From NCBI GenBank assembly GCA_905197485.1, contig CAJJYZ010000008.1, positions 7,059-71,058 of the forward strand: a stretch of 64,000 nt of DNA, read 5' to 3'. The DNA is from an uncultured Lachnospiraceae bacterium (GTDB lineage: Bacteria > Bacillota > Clostridia > Lachnospirales > Lachnospiraceae). Positions 1 to 9,900 of this stretch are shown piece by piece. Position 1 is the first letter of the stretch. Every line of letters begins with the position of its first letter. The position numbers and the translations under genes are program-made. The notes under the pieces are model-generated. The model did not search any database. It was not told the origin of the DNA and saw nothing but the letters and a program-made list of their open reading frames with translations.

Positions 1-476
1 ACATGAGACAATTTGCTAATCCGAGTGATTGCCTCCACGCTTTCCTCACCGATGGAAAATCCGAGTCTTCCCATTCCTGTATCCAATTTAATATGAAGAT
101 ACGCCGTCTTCCCTTCCCGCCTTGCCATATTCGCAATCTCTCTCGCCATCTCTTCCGTATACACATTCATACGAATCTCATTGTCCAGCATCTCCATATA
201 CTGGTCCGGAAAAATACAGCCGAGAACGAGAATTGGTTTCCGGATTCCTTCCACTCTCAGGACAACCGCCTCATCCAGTGTTGCGACGGCAAATCCCCAG
301 ATGTAATCATACTTCTCCAGCATCTGCGCCACCTGCACAGCTCCATGCCCGTATGCGTCCGTCTTAATCACCGCCATAATCTGTGTATGTCCATCGATTC
401 TCTGCTTCATCTGTTCCATGTTATATGCGATGGCATCCAGGTCGATTCTCGCATATACTCTGCTATAAGTTTTCAT
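1..476 (-). CDS. alr: Alanine racemase, 3' part cut by window edge
   Basis: This gene encodes the PLP-dependent racemase that makes D-alanine for peptidoglycan. Reading the minus strand gives about 158 N-terminal residues that run off the left edge. They include the RIDLDAIAYN opening and the VIKTDAYGHGA segment, whose Lys is the PLP-binding residue of the family. Two adjacent ATGs exist (479 and 476). The second is chosen because a GGGGAG ribosome-binding site lies six bases upstream of it. The gene overlaps the end of nnr by 14 bases, so the two are probably translated in a coupled way. Confidence in identity is high; the C-terminal catalytic Tyr lies outside the window. Confidence 0.93.
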   Translation of the reverse strand, partial: MKTYSRVYARIDLDAIAYNMEQMKQRIDGHTQIMAVIKTDAYGHGAVQVAQMLEKYDYIWGFAVATLDEAVVLRVEGIRKPILVLGCIFPDQYMEMLDNEIRMNVYTEEMAREIANMARREGKTAYLHIKLDTGMGRLGFSIGEESVEAITRISKLSH

Positions 477-1956
477 CATCCACTCCCCTTAGTACCGCGC
501 CAATCGCATCAATCAAATCACTGGCAAGGACGCTGTAACTGCCTTTTTGTTCTCTTGCGTAATCCCCGCACAATCCATGGAGAAAGACTCCTGTCTCGCA
601 GGCCTTTCTCAGACTCATTCCCTGCGTCAGTAATCCGGTAATCACTCCGGCAAGCACGTCTCCGGAACCGGCCTTTGCCATCGCCGAGTTTCCCGTTGTG
701 TTGACATAGACGCCTCCGTCATCGGATGCAACCATCGTCCGGGCATCCTTCATCGCGCAGACAACCGGATAATCTTCCACGAATTCCTGCAGATAGCGCA
801 TCGCGTCTGCTTTTAATTCTTCGATGCTGTACTGCGTCAAACGCGCCATTTCTTTCATATGCGGCGTCAGGATGATGTTCTTCTTATGTTCCAGAAGCGT
901 CATCTCCTCCGATAAAATATTCAATCCGTCTCCGTCAATGATACATGGAGACTTGGCATACTGCATCGCATACGTCACAATTTTCTCTGCGGTCTCCGAC
1001 CGTCCAAGTCCCGGACCAATCGACACCACATCCGCCCAGTCGAACAATTCCTTTAATTTTATCTTGTCGAATCCCGTATAAGTCGTTACGATGGCTTCCG
1101 GAAGAAGCTGCTGCAGAATCATTCGGTTCGTCTCATCCGTATATATCTGTACAAGCCCTGCTCCGGTACTGTAAGCGGCCTTCGCACTTAAATACGCAGC
1201 TCCCGCCATCCCTTTGCTCCCCGTAATCATGAGGACTTTTCCGTAACTTCCCTTGTGGGAATCCGGTTTCCTCTTCGGAAGCAATGTGCGGAGGTCTTGT
1301 TTCTCATACGTATAAATCTTATCTTCTTCCGCAATCTTCTTCGCCTGAATCCCAATCTCCTTGACGATTCGTTTGCCCGCATACCCGGTTCCCGGGTACA
1401 ATACGGTTCCCAGCTTCTCGTAAGCAAGACATACGGTCACATCCGCATGGAACGCTGTGCCCCAGATTCTTCCTGTTGTATCGGAAACTCCGGACGGTAT
1501 ATCGATGGACACTTTCTTTCCTTTCCGCGCATTCAATGTCTCAATCGCTTCCCGATAAGCTCCCTCGACTTCCCGGCTCAATCCGGTGCCGAAGATAGCG
1601 TCTATAATAACACTATATTCTGTTTCGCACAATGTGTTTCTGATTGGGATTCCGTAATTCTCCACAATCTGATACTGGATTTTATTCTCCTTGCTCGCGT
1701 GTTCCGGATTCCCTACATACCAGATGTCCGGCTGACAGCCTTTTACATGCAGCAGGCGCGCCAGCGCAAGACCGTCTCCTCCATTATTCCCGGAACCACA
1801 CACAATCAGCGGCCGTTTCAAATTCATCTCTTCTTCCAGCGCTTCCATCACTGCAAGCGCGGCGCGTTCCATCAGCACAAGGGATGGAACTCCCATTTGG
1901 TTGATAGTATATGCATCTGCTTCCCGCATCTGCTCCCCGGTTACGATAATCTTCAT
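463..1956 (-). CDS. nnr: Bifunctional NAD(P)H-hydrate epimerase / ADP-dependent dehydratase
   Basis: This 497-residue protein repairs hydrated NAD(P)H. The N-terminal YjeF epimerase domain covers roughly residues 1-215 and contains CGSGNNGGDGLALA near residue 53. The C-terminal ADP-dependent dehydratase domain covers about 225-490, with GPGLGRS and the NTTGNSAMAKAGSGDVLAG region holding the catalytic Asp. The full-length fusion is the usual bacterial form. A longer reading frame starts at 2004, but the start at 1956 is preferred because AGGAGG lies just upstream and the longer version would run through a terminator hairpin. It sits between rex and alr, and rex-nnr-alr all read leftwards. Confidence 0.95.
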   Translation of the reverse strand: MKIIVTGEQMREADAYTINQMGVPSLVLMERAALAVMEALEEEMNLKRPLIVCGSGNNGGDGLALARLLHVKGCQPDIWYVGNPEHASKENKIQYQIVENYGIPIRNTLCETEYSVIIDAIFGTGLSREVEGAYREAIETLNARKGKKVSIDIPSGVSDTTGRIWGTAFHADVTVCLAYEKLGTVLYPGTGYAGKRIVKEIGIQAKKIAEEDKIYTYEKQDLRTLLPKRKPDSHKGSYGKVLMITGSKGMAGAAYLSAKAAYSTGAGLVQIYTDETNRMILQQLLPEAIVTTYTGFDKIKLKELFDWADVVSIGPGLGRSETAEKIVTYAMQYAKSPCIIDGDGLNILSEEMTLLEHKKNIILTPHMKEMARLTQYSIEELKADAMRYLQEFVEDYPVVCAMKDARTMVASDDGGVYVNTTGNSAMAKAGSGDVLAGVITGLLTQGMSLRKACETGVFLHGLCGDYAREQKGSYSVLASDLIDAIGAVLRGVDDENL

Positions 1957-1974
1957 ATTCCCTCCTGATTTATG

Positions 1975-2017
1975 GAAAAAACAACGTATGCGGTCAAGCC
2001 TCACGCTACGTTGTTTC
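1975..2017 (-). terminator. Hairpin terminator between rex and nnr
   Basis: On the minus strand AACAACGTA pairs with TACGTTGTT around an 18-base loop, followed directly by a run of T. It would end the rex transcript or attenuate read-through into nnr. Confidence 0.7.
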
Positions 2018-2022
2018 TCGAA

Positions 2023-2667
2023 TTATTCTTTATGTTCTTTGTTATAACGACTAAGATTATACGACAATCTCATCAGACTCTCTGACAAATGAACATTCTC
2101 CACAATAATATTCTCCGGCAGATTCAAGTCTGTGTGTGCAAAATTCCAGATTGCACGCACTCCATTCTCTGCAAGAAGGTCTGCAACTTCCTTTGCCTTC
2201 GCCTTCGGTATCGTAAGTACCGCAATATCGATATCATTGTCTACGATGAACTCTTTCAATTCGTCCATCATCCGAATCTCCACTCCTCGAATCGCAATTC
2301 CCTTCAACCGAGGATTCACGTCGAACATTCCTTTCAATATAAATCCACGCTTTTCAAACGAAGCGTAGTTTGCAAGCGCCTGTCCCAAATTACCGGCGCC
2401 GATAATCACCATATTGTGGTCCGAATCCAATCCAAGAATCTTAGCAATCTCTGAATAAAGATATCTCACATTATACCCGTATCCTTGCTGCCCGAAACCG
2501 CCAAAATTGTTCAAATCCTGGCGAATCTGAGAAGCTGTTACCTTCATTCTTCTGCTAAGCTCGTTCGATGATATTCGTTCCACATTCTCTTCAATCAGTT
2601 CTCCAAGATATCTATAGTACCTTGGAAGCCGTCTGATTACTGCCTGTGAAATCTCTCTTTCTTCCAT
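2023..2667 (-). CDS. rex: Redox-sensing transcriptional repressor Rex
   Basis: Rex represses fermentation and respiration genes when NADH is low and leaves DNA when NADH is bound. The 214-residue protein has the N-terminal winged helix (RRLPRYYRYLGEL, then SSNELSRR and SQIRQDLNNFG around residues 15-60) and a Rossmann NAD-binding fold with IIGAGNLGQAL near residue 90. Length matches the family. The start at 2667 is chosen because GAAGGTG sits seven bases upstream; a GTG three codons earlier lies inside that site. A well-formed promoter precedes it. No clear Rex operator (TTGTTAAN4TTAACAA) is visible in front of its own promoter. Confidence 0.96.
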   Translation of the reverse strand: MEEREISQAVIRRLPRYYRYLGELIEENVERISSNELSRRMKVTASQIRQDLNNFGGFGQQGYGYNVRYLYSEIAKILGLDSDHNMVIIGAGNLGQALANYASFEKRGFILKGMFDVNPRLKGIAIRGVEIRMMDELKEFIVDNDIDIAVLTIPKAKAKEVADLLAENGVRAIWNFAHTDLNLPENIIVENVHLSESLMRLSYNLSRYNKEHKE

Positions 2668-2698
2668 TGGTATCACCTTCCATTATTTTCTACGCTAT

Positions 2699-2727
2699 AT
2701 TATATAGAATTGTTTCTGTAAAGTCAA
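2699..2727 (-). promoter_or_regulatory. Promoter of rex
   Basis: On the minus strand there is TTGACT, a 17-base spacer and TATAAT, ending about 32 bases before the rex start. Confidence 0.7.
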
Positions 2728-2734
2728 TTTTTTG

Positions 2735-2762
2735 TTGTATTTTGTTCTATTTAAGGTATAAT
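2735..2762 (+). promoter_or_regulatory. Probable promoter of the ABC-F gene
   Basis: A perfect TATAAT at 2757-2762 lies 16 bases after a weak TTGTAT. It is followed by a 68-base leader and AGGAGG before the start at 2831. The -35 box is uncertain. Confidence 0.5.
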
Positions 2763-2830
2763 ATTATATATTTACAGCTCACACATCTGTTCGTAGTAAA
2801 TGAGTTTATGTAATACTATAGGAGGTTACT

Positions 2831-4747
2831 ATGATTTTAGCATGTCACAATTTGCAAAAGGCATTCGGCGAACAACTCATCGTGAAAAATGGTTCGTTTC
2901 ATATAGAAGAGCATGAAAAAGCAGCGTTAATCGGTCCTAATGGCGCCGGAAAATCTACCATACTGAAGATGATTATGGGCGAAGTTTCACCCGACGGCGG
3001 GGAAGTGATTCTTGCGAAAGGCAAGACCATCGGGTATCTTTCCCAGCATCAGGAATTGATGAGCGGCAACACTATTTTCGAGGAAGTGAAAACTGCCAAG
3101 ACCGAGATTATCCGCATGGAAGAACAGATTCGCTCCATCGAATTAGAGTTAAAGCATCTGGATGGAGAAGAACTGGAAAAACGGTTACATACTTATCATA
3201 ATCTGACCGCTCTTTTTGAACGTGAAAACGGATACGCATATCAAAGTGAAATTGTCGGTGTCTTAAAAGGGCTCGGCTTCACAGAGAAGGATTTTAAAAA
3301 ACAGGTGGACACCTTATCCGGAGGGCAGAAAACCCGCGTTTCCCTCGGAAAACTTCTTCTCACGAAACCGGACGTCCTTCTTTTGGACGAGCCGACGAAC
3401 CATCTGGATATGAATTCCATCGCCTGGCTGGAAACTTATCTGATGAACTATTCGAGCGCCGTATTAATCGTGTCCCACGACCGGTATTTCCTCAATCGCG
3501 TCGTGACGAAGGTCGTCGAAGTCGAATACGGGGAACTTCTGATGTTCCAGGGCAATTATTCTGATTTTGCCGAGAAGAAGAAGCTTATCCGCGAAGCAAA
3601 ACTGAAAGAATACTGGAAGCAGCAGCAGGAAATCAAACATCAGGAGGCGGTCATCAAGAAACTTCGCTCCTTCAACCGGGAGAAGTCCATCCGGCGCGCA
3701 GAAAGCCGAGAAAAGATGCTGGATAAAATGGTGCGTATCGAGAAACCAATGGAAGAAACCGCAGAACTCCATTTTACGCTGGAACCTTCCTGCGTCAGCG
3801 GGAACGACGTTCTGAAAGTAGAACACTTATCCAAGTCTTTCGGTTCCCTGCAGCTATTCGATGACGTCAGTTTTGAAATCAAGCGTGGGGAACACGTTGC
3901 AATTATCGGTGATAACGGAACCGGTAAGACAACACTTCTTAAAATATTGAATGAAGTCGAGTCTGCCAACAGCGGTTCCTACACCCTCGGAACGAACGTC
4001 CACATCGGATATTACGACCAGGAACACCATGTTCTTCACATGGAAAAAACAGTTTTTGATGAGATTTCCGATGATTACCCACATCTTACGAATACAGAAA
4101 TCCGCAATATGCTTGCCGCATTTCTGTTCACCGGCGACGATGTGTACAAGCAGATTAAAGATTTAAGCGGTGGGGAGCGCGGTCGTGTTTCTCTCGCAAA
4201 ATTAATGCTGTCGGAAGCAAACTTCCTCATTCTCGACGAGCCGACGAACCATCTGGATATTGCATCCAAAGAGATTCTTGAAAAGGCTCTGAACGACTAT
4301 ACCGGAACGATTCTCTATGTGTCTCACGACCGTTATTTTATCAACCAGACCGCAAGCCGTATTTTAGACCTTGTCAATCATACGTTTGTCAATTATATCG
4401 GAAACTACGATTACTATCTGGAGAAGAAAGAGATACTCACCGCAGCTTATACGACTGCCGTCCCTTCCGAAATTCCTTCTTCCTCTGCCGGCACATCGGA
4501 GACGAAGCTGGACTGGAAAGCACAGAAGGAAGCCCAGGCAAAAGAACGCAAGCGTCAGAATGAATTGAAAAAGACGGAAGAACGCATCACTGCCCTGGAA
4601 GAAAGAGACGGGGAAATCGACGAATTGATGACCCACGAAGATATCTATTCCAATTCTGTGAAATGCCAGGAACTATCGAAGGAGAAAGCTTCCATTGCCG
4701 AAGAACTGGAAACACTCTATGAGAGATGGGAAGAATTGGCAGAATAA
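2831..4747 (+). CDS. ABC-F family ATPase (YdiF-like), ribosome-associated
   Basis: ABC-F proteins carry two ABC cassettes and no membrane part; they act on the ribosome, rescuing stalled translation or giving resistance to ribosome-targeting antibiotics. This 638-residue protein has Walker A GPNGAGKST near residue 36 and GDNGTGKTT near 358, two signatures (LSGGQKTR, LSGGERGR) and LDEPTNHLD in both cassettes. The linker between cassettes is long and charged, and the C-terminus is a coiled coil rich in Lys and Glu, as in YdiF/Uup types. AGGAGG lies six bases before the ATG. It is transcribed alone, opposite to rex and icd. Whether it is a housekeeping or resistance member cannot be decided from sequence. 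Confidence 0.92.
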   Translation: MILACHNLQKAFGEQLIVKNGSFHIEEHEKAALIGPNGAGKSTILKMIMGEVSPDGGEVILAKGKTIGYLSQHQELMSGNTIFEEVKTAKTEIIRMEEQIRSIELELKHLDGEELEKRLHTYHNLTALFERENGYAYQSEIVGVLKGLGFTEKDFKKQVDTLSGGQKTRVSLGKLLLTKPDVLLLDEPTNHLDMNSIAWLETYLMNYSSAVLIVSHDRYFLNRVVTKVVEVEYGELLMFQGNYSDFAEKKKLIREAKLKEYWKQQQEIKHQEAVIKKLRSFNREKSIRRAESREKMLDKMVRIEKPMEETAELHFTLEPSCVSGNDVLKVEHLSKSFGSLQLFDDVSFEIKRGEHVAIIGDNGTGKTTLLKILNEVESANSGSYTLGTNVHIGYYDQEHHVLHMEKTVFDEISDDYPHLTNTEIRNMLAAFLFTGDDVYKQIKDLSGGERGRVSLAKLMLSEANFLILDEPTNHLDIASKEILEKALNDYTGTILYVSHDRYFINQTASRILDLVNHTFVNYIGNYDYYLEKKEILTAAYTTAVPSEIPSSSAGTSETKLDWKAQKEAQAKERKRQNELKKTEERITALEERDGEIDELMTHEDIYSNSVKCQELSKEKASIAEELETLYERWEELAE

Positions 4748-4750
4748 ATT

Positions 4751-4807
4751 AAAAAAACCGTACTTCATATCTGTTCATCTTACAAGATATGAGGTACGGT
4801 TCCTTTT
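4751..4807. terminator. Bidirectional terminator between ABC-F gene and icd
   Basis: Arms at 4758-4772 and 4786-4800 are nearly perfectly complementary (CCGTACTTCATATCT against AGATATGAGGTACGG). They are flanked by an A-run on the left and a T-run on the right, so the hairpin can work for both convergent genes. Confidence 0.85.
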
Positions 4808-6003
4808 TATAATCTTTTTGCAATTGCCTGAATGAAGGCTTCACTATTTAATACTGTCGGATTCGGAATCGTCGTAATGAGAGCAAGGTCTTTTGTCATC
4901 TCGCCACTTTCAATCGTATCCAACGTCGCTTTTTCCAATCTGTCTGCAAACTCCATCAATTCCCGGTTGCCATCCAATTCCCCGCGTTTTCTTAAAGCGC
5001 CTGTCCACGCAAAAATCGTGGCTACCGAGTTCGTGGAAGTCTCTTCCCCTTTGAGGTGTCTGTAATAATGACGCTGTACGGTTCCATGAGCCGCTTCATA
5101 TTCATAATATCTATGCGGAGACACAAGAACCGAAGTCATCATGGCAAGAGAGCCAAAGGCAGAGGATACCATATCGCTCATCACGTCTCCGTCATAATTC
5201 TTACATGCCCAGATAAAGCCTCCCTCCGCCTTCATCACGCGGGCGACGGCGTCATCGATGAGGGTATAAAAATAGACAATCCCTGCTTCTTTGAATCTTT
5301 CTTTATACTCTTTCTCATAGAGCTCCTGGAAAATATCTTTAAACGTATGGTCATATTTCTTGGAAATCGTGTCCTTTGTCGCGAACCAAAGGTCTTGTTT
5401 CCTGTCTAACGCATACCGAAAACAGCTTCTTGCAAAATTCTCAATGGAGTCGTCTAGGTTATGCATGCCTTGTACAACACCGGCTCCGGTATAGTTGTGA
5501 ACCAGTTCTCTTTTTACTGTACCGTCCTCTGCCGTATAGACAAGCTCTACCTTTCCCGGACCCGGAATTATCATCTCTATGTTTTTATACACGTCACCGT
5601 AGGCATGTCGTGCAATCGTAATCGGTTTCTTCCAGTTCCTTACGCATGGCTCAATCCCTTTGACTACAATCGGAGTCCGAAAAACCGTTCCGTCTAACAT
5701 TGCACGAATCGTTCCGTTTGGGCTTTTCCACATTTCTTCCAGATTGTACTCTGTCATACGCGCCGCATTCGGTGTGATGGTCGCGCATTTGACGGCTACT
5801 CCGTATTTCTTCGTCGCATTCGCCGCGTCAATCGTCACCTGGTCTTTCGTCGCATTCCGCGCGTCAAGCCCCAGGTCATAGTACTCCGTCTTCAAATCGA
5901 TGTATGGTTCCAAAAGGTATTCTTTTATCATCTTCCAGAGAATCCTTGTCATTTCGTCCCCATCCATCTCAACCAATGGTGTCGTCATGATAATCCTGCT
6001 CAT
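4807..6003 (-). CDS. icd: NADP-dependent isocitrate dehydrogenase
   Basis: Isocitrate dehydrogenase converts isocitrate to 2-oxoglutarate and supplies NADPH and the precursor of glutamate. The 398-residue protein belongs to the homodimeric type common in eukaryotes and some clostridia (VEMDGDEMTRILW near the N-terminus, MLDGTVFRTPI, NYDGDVMSD, EAAHGTV and STNSVATIFAWTG). The start at 6003 is preferred because GGAGGG lies seven bases upstream. An ATG five codons earlier is itself part of that site and overlaps the ftsY stop as TAATG. It follows ftsY by 14 bases and looks like the last gene of the plsX-to-icd operon. No citrate synthase or aconitase gene is in the window. Confidence 0.95.
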   Translation of the reverse strand: MSRIIMTTPLVEMDGDEMTRILWKMIKEYLLEPYIDLKTEYYDLGLDARNATKDQVTIDAANATKKYGVAVKCATITPNAARMTEYNLEEMWKSPNGTIRAMLDGTVFRTPIVVKGIEPCVRNWKKPITIARHAYGDVYKNIEMIIPGPGKVELVYTAEDGTVKRELVHNYTGAGVVQGMHNLDDSIENFARSCFRYALDRKQDLWFATKDTISKKYDHTFKDIFQELYEKEYKERFKEAGIVYFYTLIDDAVARVMKAEGGFIWACKNYDGDVMSDMVSSAFGSLAMMTSVLVSPHRYYEYEAAHGTVQRHYYRHLKGEETSTNSVATIFAWTGALRKRGELDGNRELMEFADRLEKATLDTIESGEMTKDLALITTIPNPTVLNSEAFIQAIAKRL

Positions 6004-6017
6004 TTTCCTGCCCTCCA

Positions 6018-6962
6018 TTAGTGTTTGTCGGCTCCGTCTGTGTAGAACAATGCATTTACAAATTCATCCGAATCAAACTTCTGCAAATCGTCAATAGTTT
6101 CTCCTACTCCAATATATTTTACCGGAATCTTCAGTTCCGATTGGATTGCAACTGCAATTCCTCCTTTGGCGCTTCCATCCATCTTCGTCAGGACAATTCC
6201 TGTAATGTCGGCTACGTCATTGAATTCTCTCGCCTGTGAGAGCGCATTCTGCCCGGTTGTTCCATCCAATACAACCAAGGTTTCCCGGTAAGCTTCCGGA
6301 TATTCCCGCTCCAGTACCCGGTTAATCTTCCGAAGTTCTTCCATCAGGTTCTTCTTATTGTGAAGTCTTCCCGCCGTATCTACAAGAAGAACGTCCGCAT
6401 GACGCGCTTTTGCCGCCTGTACCGCATCATAGACGATAGCCGCAGGGTCTGCGCCGTCCTGGCCTCCAATCAACTCGGCATCCGCACGATGCGCCCATTC
6501 CACGAGCTGTTCCCCTGCCGCCGCGCGGAACGTATCCGCCGCAGCCAGCACAACTTTCTTGTTCTGTGCCCGGAGTTTTCCGGCAAGTTTTCCAATCGTC
6601 GTTGTCTTTCCTACTCCATTCACTCCGATGATAAGCACAACGGAAGTACGCTGTTCAAATTCATACGCCGTCTCTTCCACACGCATCTGCTCTTTGATAC
6701 TGTCAATTAAAATCTGCTTACAATCTGCCGGGTCTTTGATGTGCTGTTCTTTTACTTTCTGACGCAGTTCTTCCAATACCGCATATGTGGCATTCACTCC
6801 AAGGTCTCCCATAATAAGAACCTCTTCCAGCTCCTCATAGAACTCCTCGTCGATTTTCGAAAATCCGCTGAAAATACTGTCAATACTTGAAACAATGCTG
6901 TTTCTCGTCTTTGTAAGCCCTGAAACAAGCCGTTTAAAAAAGCCTTTCTTTTCTTCGCTCAT
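6018..6962 (-). CDS. ftsY: Signal recognition particle receptor FtsY
   Basis: FtsY is the membrane-associated GTPase that receives SRP-bound ribosomes and hands them to the Sec translocon. The 314-residue protein has a short charged N-terminus, the NG core, the P-loop GVNGVGKTT near residue 113, DTAGR near 195 and TKMDG near 257. It lacks the long acidic A domain of E. coli FtsY, as is usual in Firmicutes. AGGAGAG precedes the ATG. It lies nine bases after smc in the conserved rnc-smc-ftsY order. Confidence 0.96.
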   Translation of the reverse strand: MSEEKKGFFKRLVSGLTKTRNSIVSSIDSIFSGFSKIDEEFYEELEEVLIMGDLGVNATYAVLEELRQKVKEQHIKDPADCKQILIDSIKEQMRVEETAYEFEQRTSVVLIIGVNGVGKTTTIGKLAGKLRAQNKKVVLAAADTFRAAAGEQLVEWAHRADAELIGGQDGADPAAIVYDAVQAAKARHADVLLVDTAGRLHNKKNLMEELRKINRVLEREYPEAYRETLVVLDGTTGQNALSQAREFNDVADITGIVLTKMDGSAKGGIAVAIQSELKIPVKYIGVGETIDDLQKFDSDEFVNALFYTDGADKH

Positions 6963-6971
6963 ATCTCTCTC

Positions 6972-9900
6972 CTACTTTGTCAAATCTTTTTCTAATAAGT
7001 CTACGGAAACAAGAGTGGACACTCCCTTTTCCTGCATCGTAATTCCGTAGAGTCTGTCTGCCGCGTTCATCGTTCCGCGTCGATGTGTGATAACAATAAA
7101 CTGGGTATTCTTCGTCAACTTATGAAGATATTGTGCAAAACGTCCGACATTGGAATCATCAAGCGCCGCCTCAATCTCATCCAAGAGACAGAACGGAGAC
7201 GGTTTCAGATTCTGGATGGCAAATAACAAGGAAATCGCAGTCAACGCTTTCTCCCCACCGGATAACTGCATCATATTCTGTAGTTTCTTTCCCGGTGGCT
7301 GCGCGATAATCTTAATTCCTGCTTCCAGTATGTCTTCATCCTCCATCAACTCCAATGTTCCTTTTCCACCGCCAAACAACTGTTTAAATACCTTATCAAA
7401 TTCTGCCGCAATCTCCCGGAAACGTTCTGTAAACTGTTTTCGCATCGCCGCGTCCAGTTCTTCGATAATTCCAATTAAGGTTGCCTCTGCCTCCACAAGG
7501 TCGTTATGCTGTGCCTTCAGGAATTCATAACGCTCCGACACATTTTTGTAGTCTTCAATCGCGTTGACATTGACGGTTCCAAGTCCCTTGATTTCGTTTT
7601 TTAATCTCTGAATCTGCCGCCTTATCTCTCCTAAGTCGTTGAGATTCTCATTCCGCATCTCTCTTGCCAGACTCAACGTAATCTCATATTCTTCCCACAT
7701 ATAATTTATTTGCTTTTCCAGGATTTCCTCACAGCCTTCTTTCTTGCTGTTCAAACGGAAGCACTCCTTGTCAAGCTCTGTCATATGCTTGGAAATCTCT
7801 TCTCTCCTGCTTAAGAATCCTTTGTTCTTCTGCGCCAGTTCCTCTTTTTGAGCCGTCAGTTCTTTGATATTCTCCTGAATTTCTCCGAATACCTCTTTGG
7901 AACTTTCTACGGTTCGGAGAATTTCTTCAATCTTTGCCTGGCGCACCTCTATTTCCGCCGAAGAATTTTTCTTATTCTGCTCCAGCTCCCGAAGTTCTTC
8001 TCCTAATTTCTGAAGTTCTTCCTCGACACGTTCTGTGTTCTCCACCGCAAATTCGTACTTCTGTTCAAAGTTTGCCAGGGAAAGTCTCTGTGCCTCCGCA
8101 TGCTGCATCGCAGTCTGTTCTTTTTCTCTTTCTTCTTCCAGATTCTTCTGATATTCTTCGATTTTCGCAGACAATTCCTGCTCTAACTGTTCTGAAAATT
8201 CGAGTTCTGTGCGGATGGATTCCTTATTCTCTTCAATCTCCGCAAATTGAGAGGTATATTCTTCCCGCTCTCTTTGAAGCGCCGCAATGACATCTACCGC
8301 TTCCTTCTTCTTCGAGCGGAATTGCTGAATACTCATCTTCAATGTATTTTGCCGTACATACAGTTCCTGAAGCTTCGGGTTCAAGGCGTCAATCTGGCTG
8401 TAGCAGGATGCGCGCTCTTCTTTTGCTTCTTTTACTTCCGCTTCCAGTCGAAGCATCTCCTGCTGCAACGTCTGCACCGTCTTCTCGAATTCTTCTATCT
8501 CTCTTCTTCTGCTCAACAGATTGCTGGAATTCTTGAATGCACCTCCGGTCATGGAACCTCCCGGATTCATCAGCTCTCCTTCCAGAGTCACGATACGCAA
8601 GGACTGCTTATATTTTCTTGCGAGAGCGATTCCATGGTCGATATGTTCCACTACAATCGTCCGTCCGAGCAGGTTCTCTGCCAGACAGCGGAATCTCTCT
8701 TCCACCTTCACAAGGGTACTGGCAAGTCCTATCACTCCCGGTTCCTGAAGCGCTTCTTTCTGGCGAATCCCCTGATTGCCACCCATACTTGTCAACGGCA
8801 AAAATGTGGCTCGACCAAATCGATTCTGCTTTAAGTACGCAATCATGCGTTTCGCAGTCTCTTCGTTGTCCGTCACGATATTCTGGATGCTTCCTCCTAA
8901 AGCCGTCTCGATTGCAACTTCATAGTCTTTTTCTACTTTAATAATATCTGCAACTACGCCGACAAGTCCCGGTTCCTTGTCCTTCTTCTCCATGACTTTT
9001 CGGATGCTGTTCCCGTACCCATCATATCGTTCCGTCATATTTTTCAAGGATTCCAGGCGGGAAGCTTCCCTGTGATAGGAAGTCTGTCCGATACGCAGCT
9101 GTTCCGTCTTCTTCGCAAGCTCTGTCTGAAGATTCTGAATGGTTCGCTCCTTCTCTTTGATTTGTTCCTGATATCCTGCAATCTCCCCGGAAACCGCCTC
9201 CAACACTTTTGCCTTCTCCGCAATGGCCTCGTCTTGAATACTGGCGTCGCTTCCCGCTTCAATCAGTTTCTTGCTCATCTCGGATTTCCGCACCTGCATC
9301 TGCTCCAGCATAGTATCGAAATGCTGAATTTTCGCTTTCGTAGAAGCGCGATTGTTCAGAATCTCCATAATCTCATTCTTACACCGCTCCACCTCCTCAC
9401 CGAGACGGGCAATGTTCATCTGGACGGCTTGAAGCGCCTGCTGCGCCTCGTCGCTTTGCTGTCTTCCTGCATCGAAATCCATCTTCAAATGTTCTTTCTC
9501 CGCCTCATACGACTTTTTCTGTTCCTGACGTTCCCTGATAGATTCCTCAATCGCCTGCGTGCGCTGTGAAAAATGTTCATCGCTCATTTTTGCGCTGTGA
9601 ATCTGCTCTTTTAATAGTTCAATCTGACCTTCCAACTGCTGCTTCAAGAGGTGCGTCTCATTCAACTGGCTCTTCGTCCGTTCCAGAGAATCTTCTACTA
9701 CTTCTAATTCCTCTTCTACCTTCTCATATTCCGTTTTCGCCGCTTCGTACCGGCTTCCTGCTTCCGTCAACTCTTCCTTCGCATTGGAAAGCTTGGATTC
9801 CAAGTCCCGAATCTGCCCGCGCATGTCCTCATTTTCCAATAAGAACATATTGATATCATATACTTTCAGCTCTTCTTTCTTCTTCAAATACTCTTTGGCT

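Noticed and set aside
463..641. Plus-strand open frames at the left edge
   Set aside because: They are antisense to alr and nnr, which are clear family members.
2668..2830. Rex operator in front of rex
   Set aside because: Only loose TTGTT words are present, without the TTGTTAA-N4-TTAACAA symmetry.
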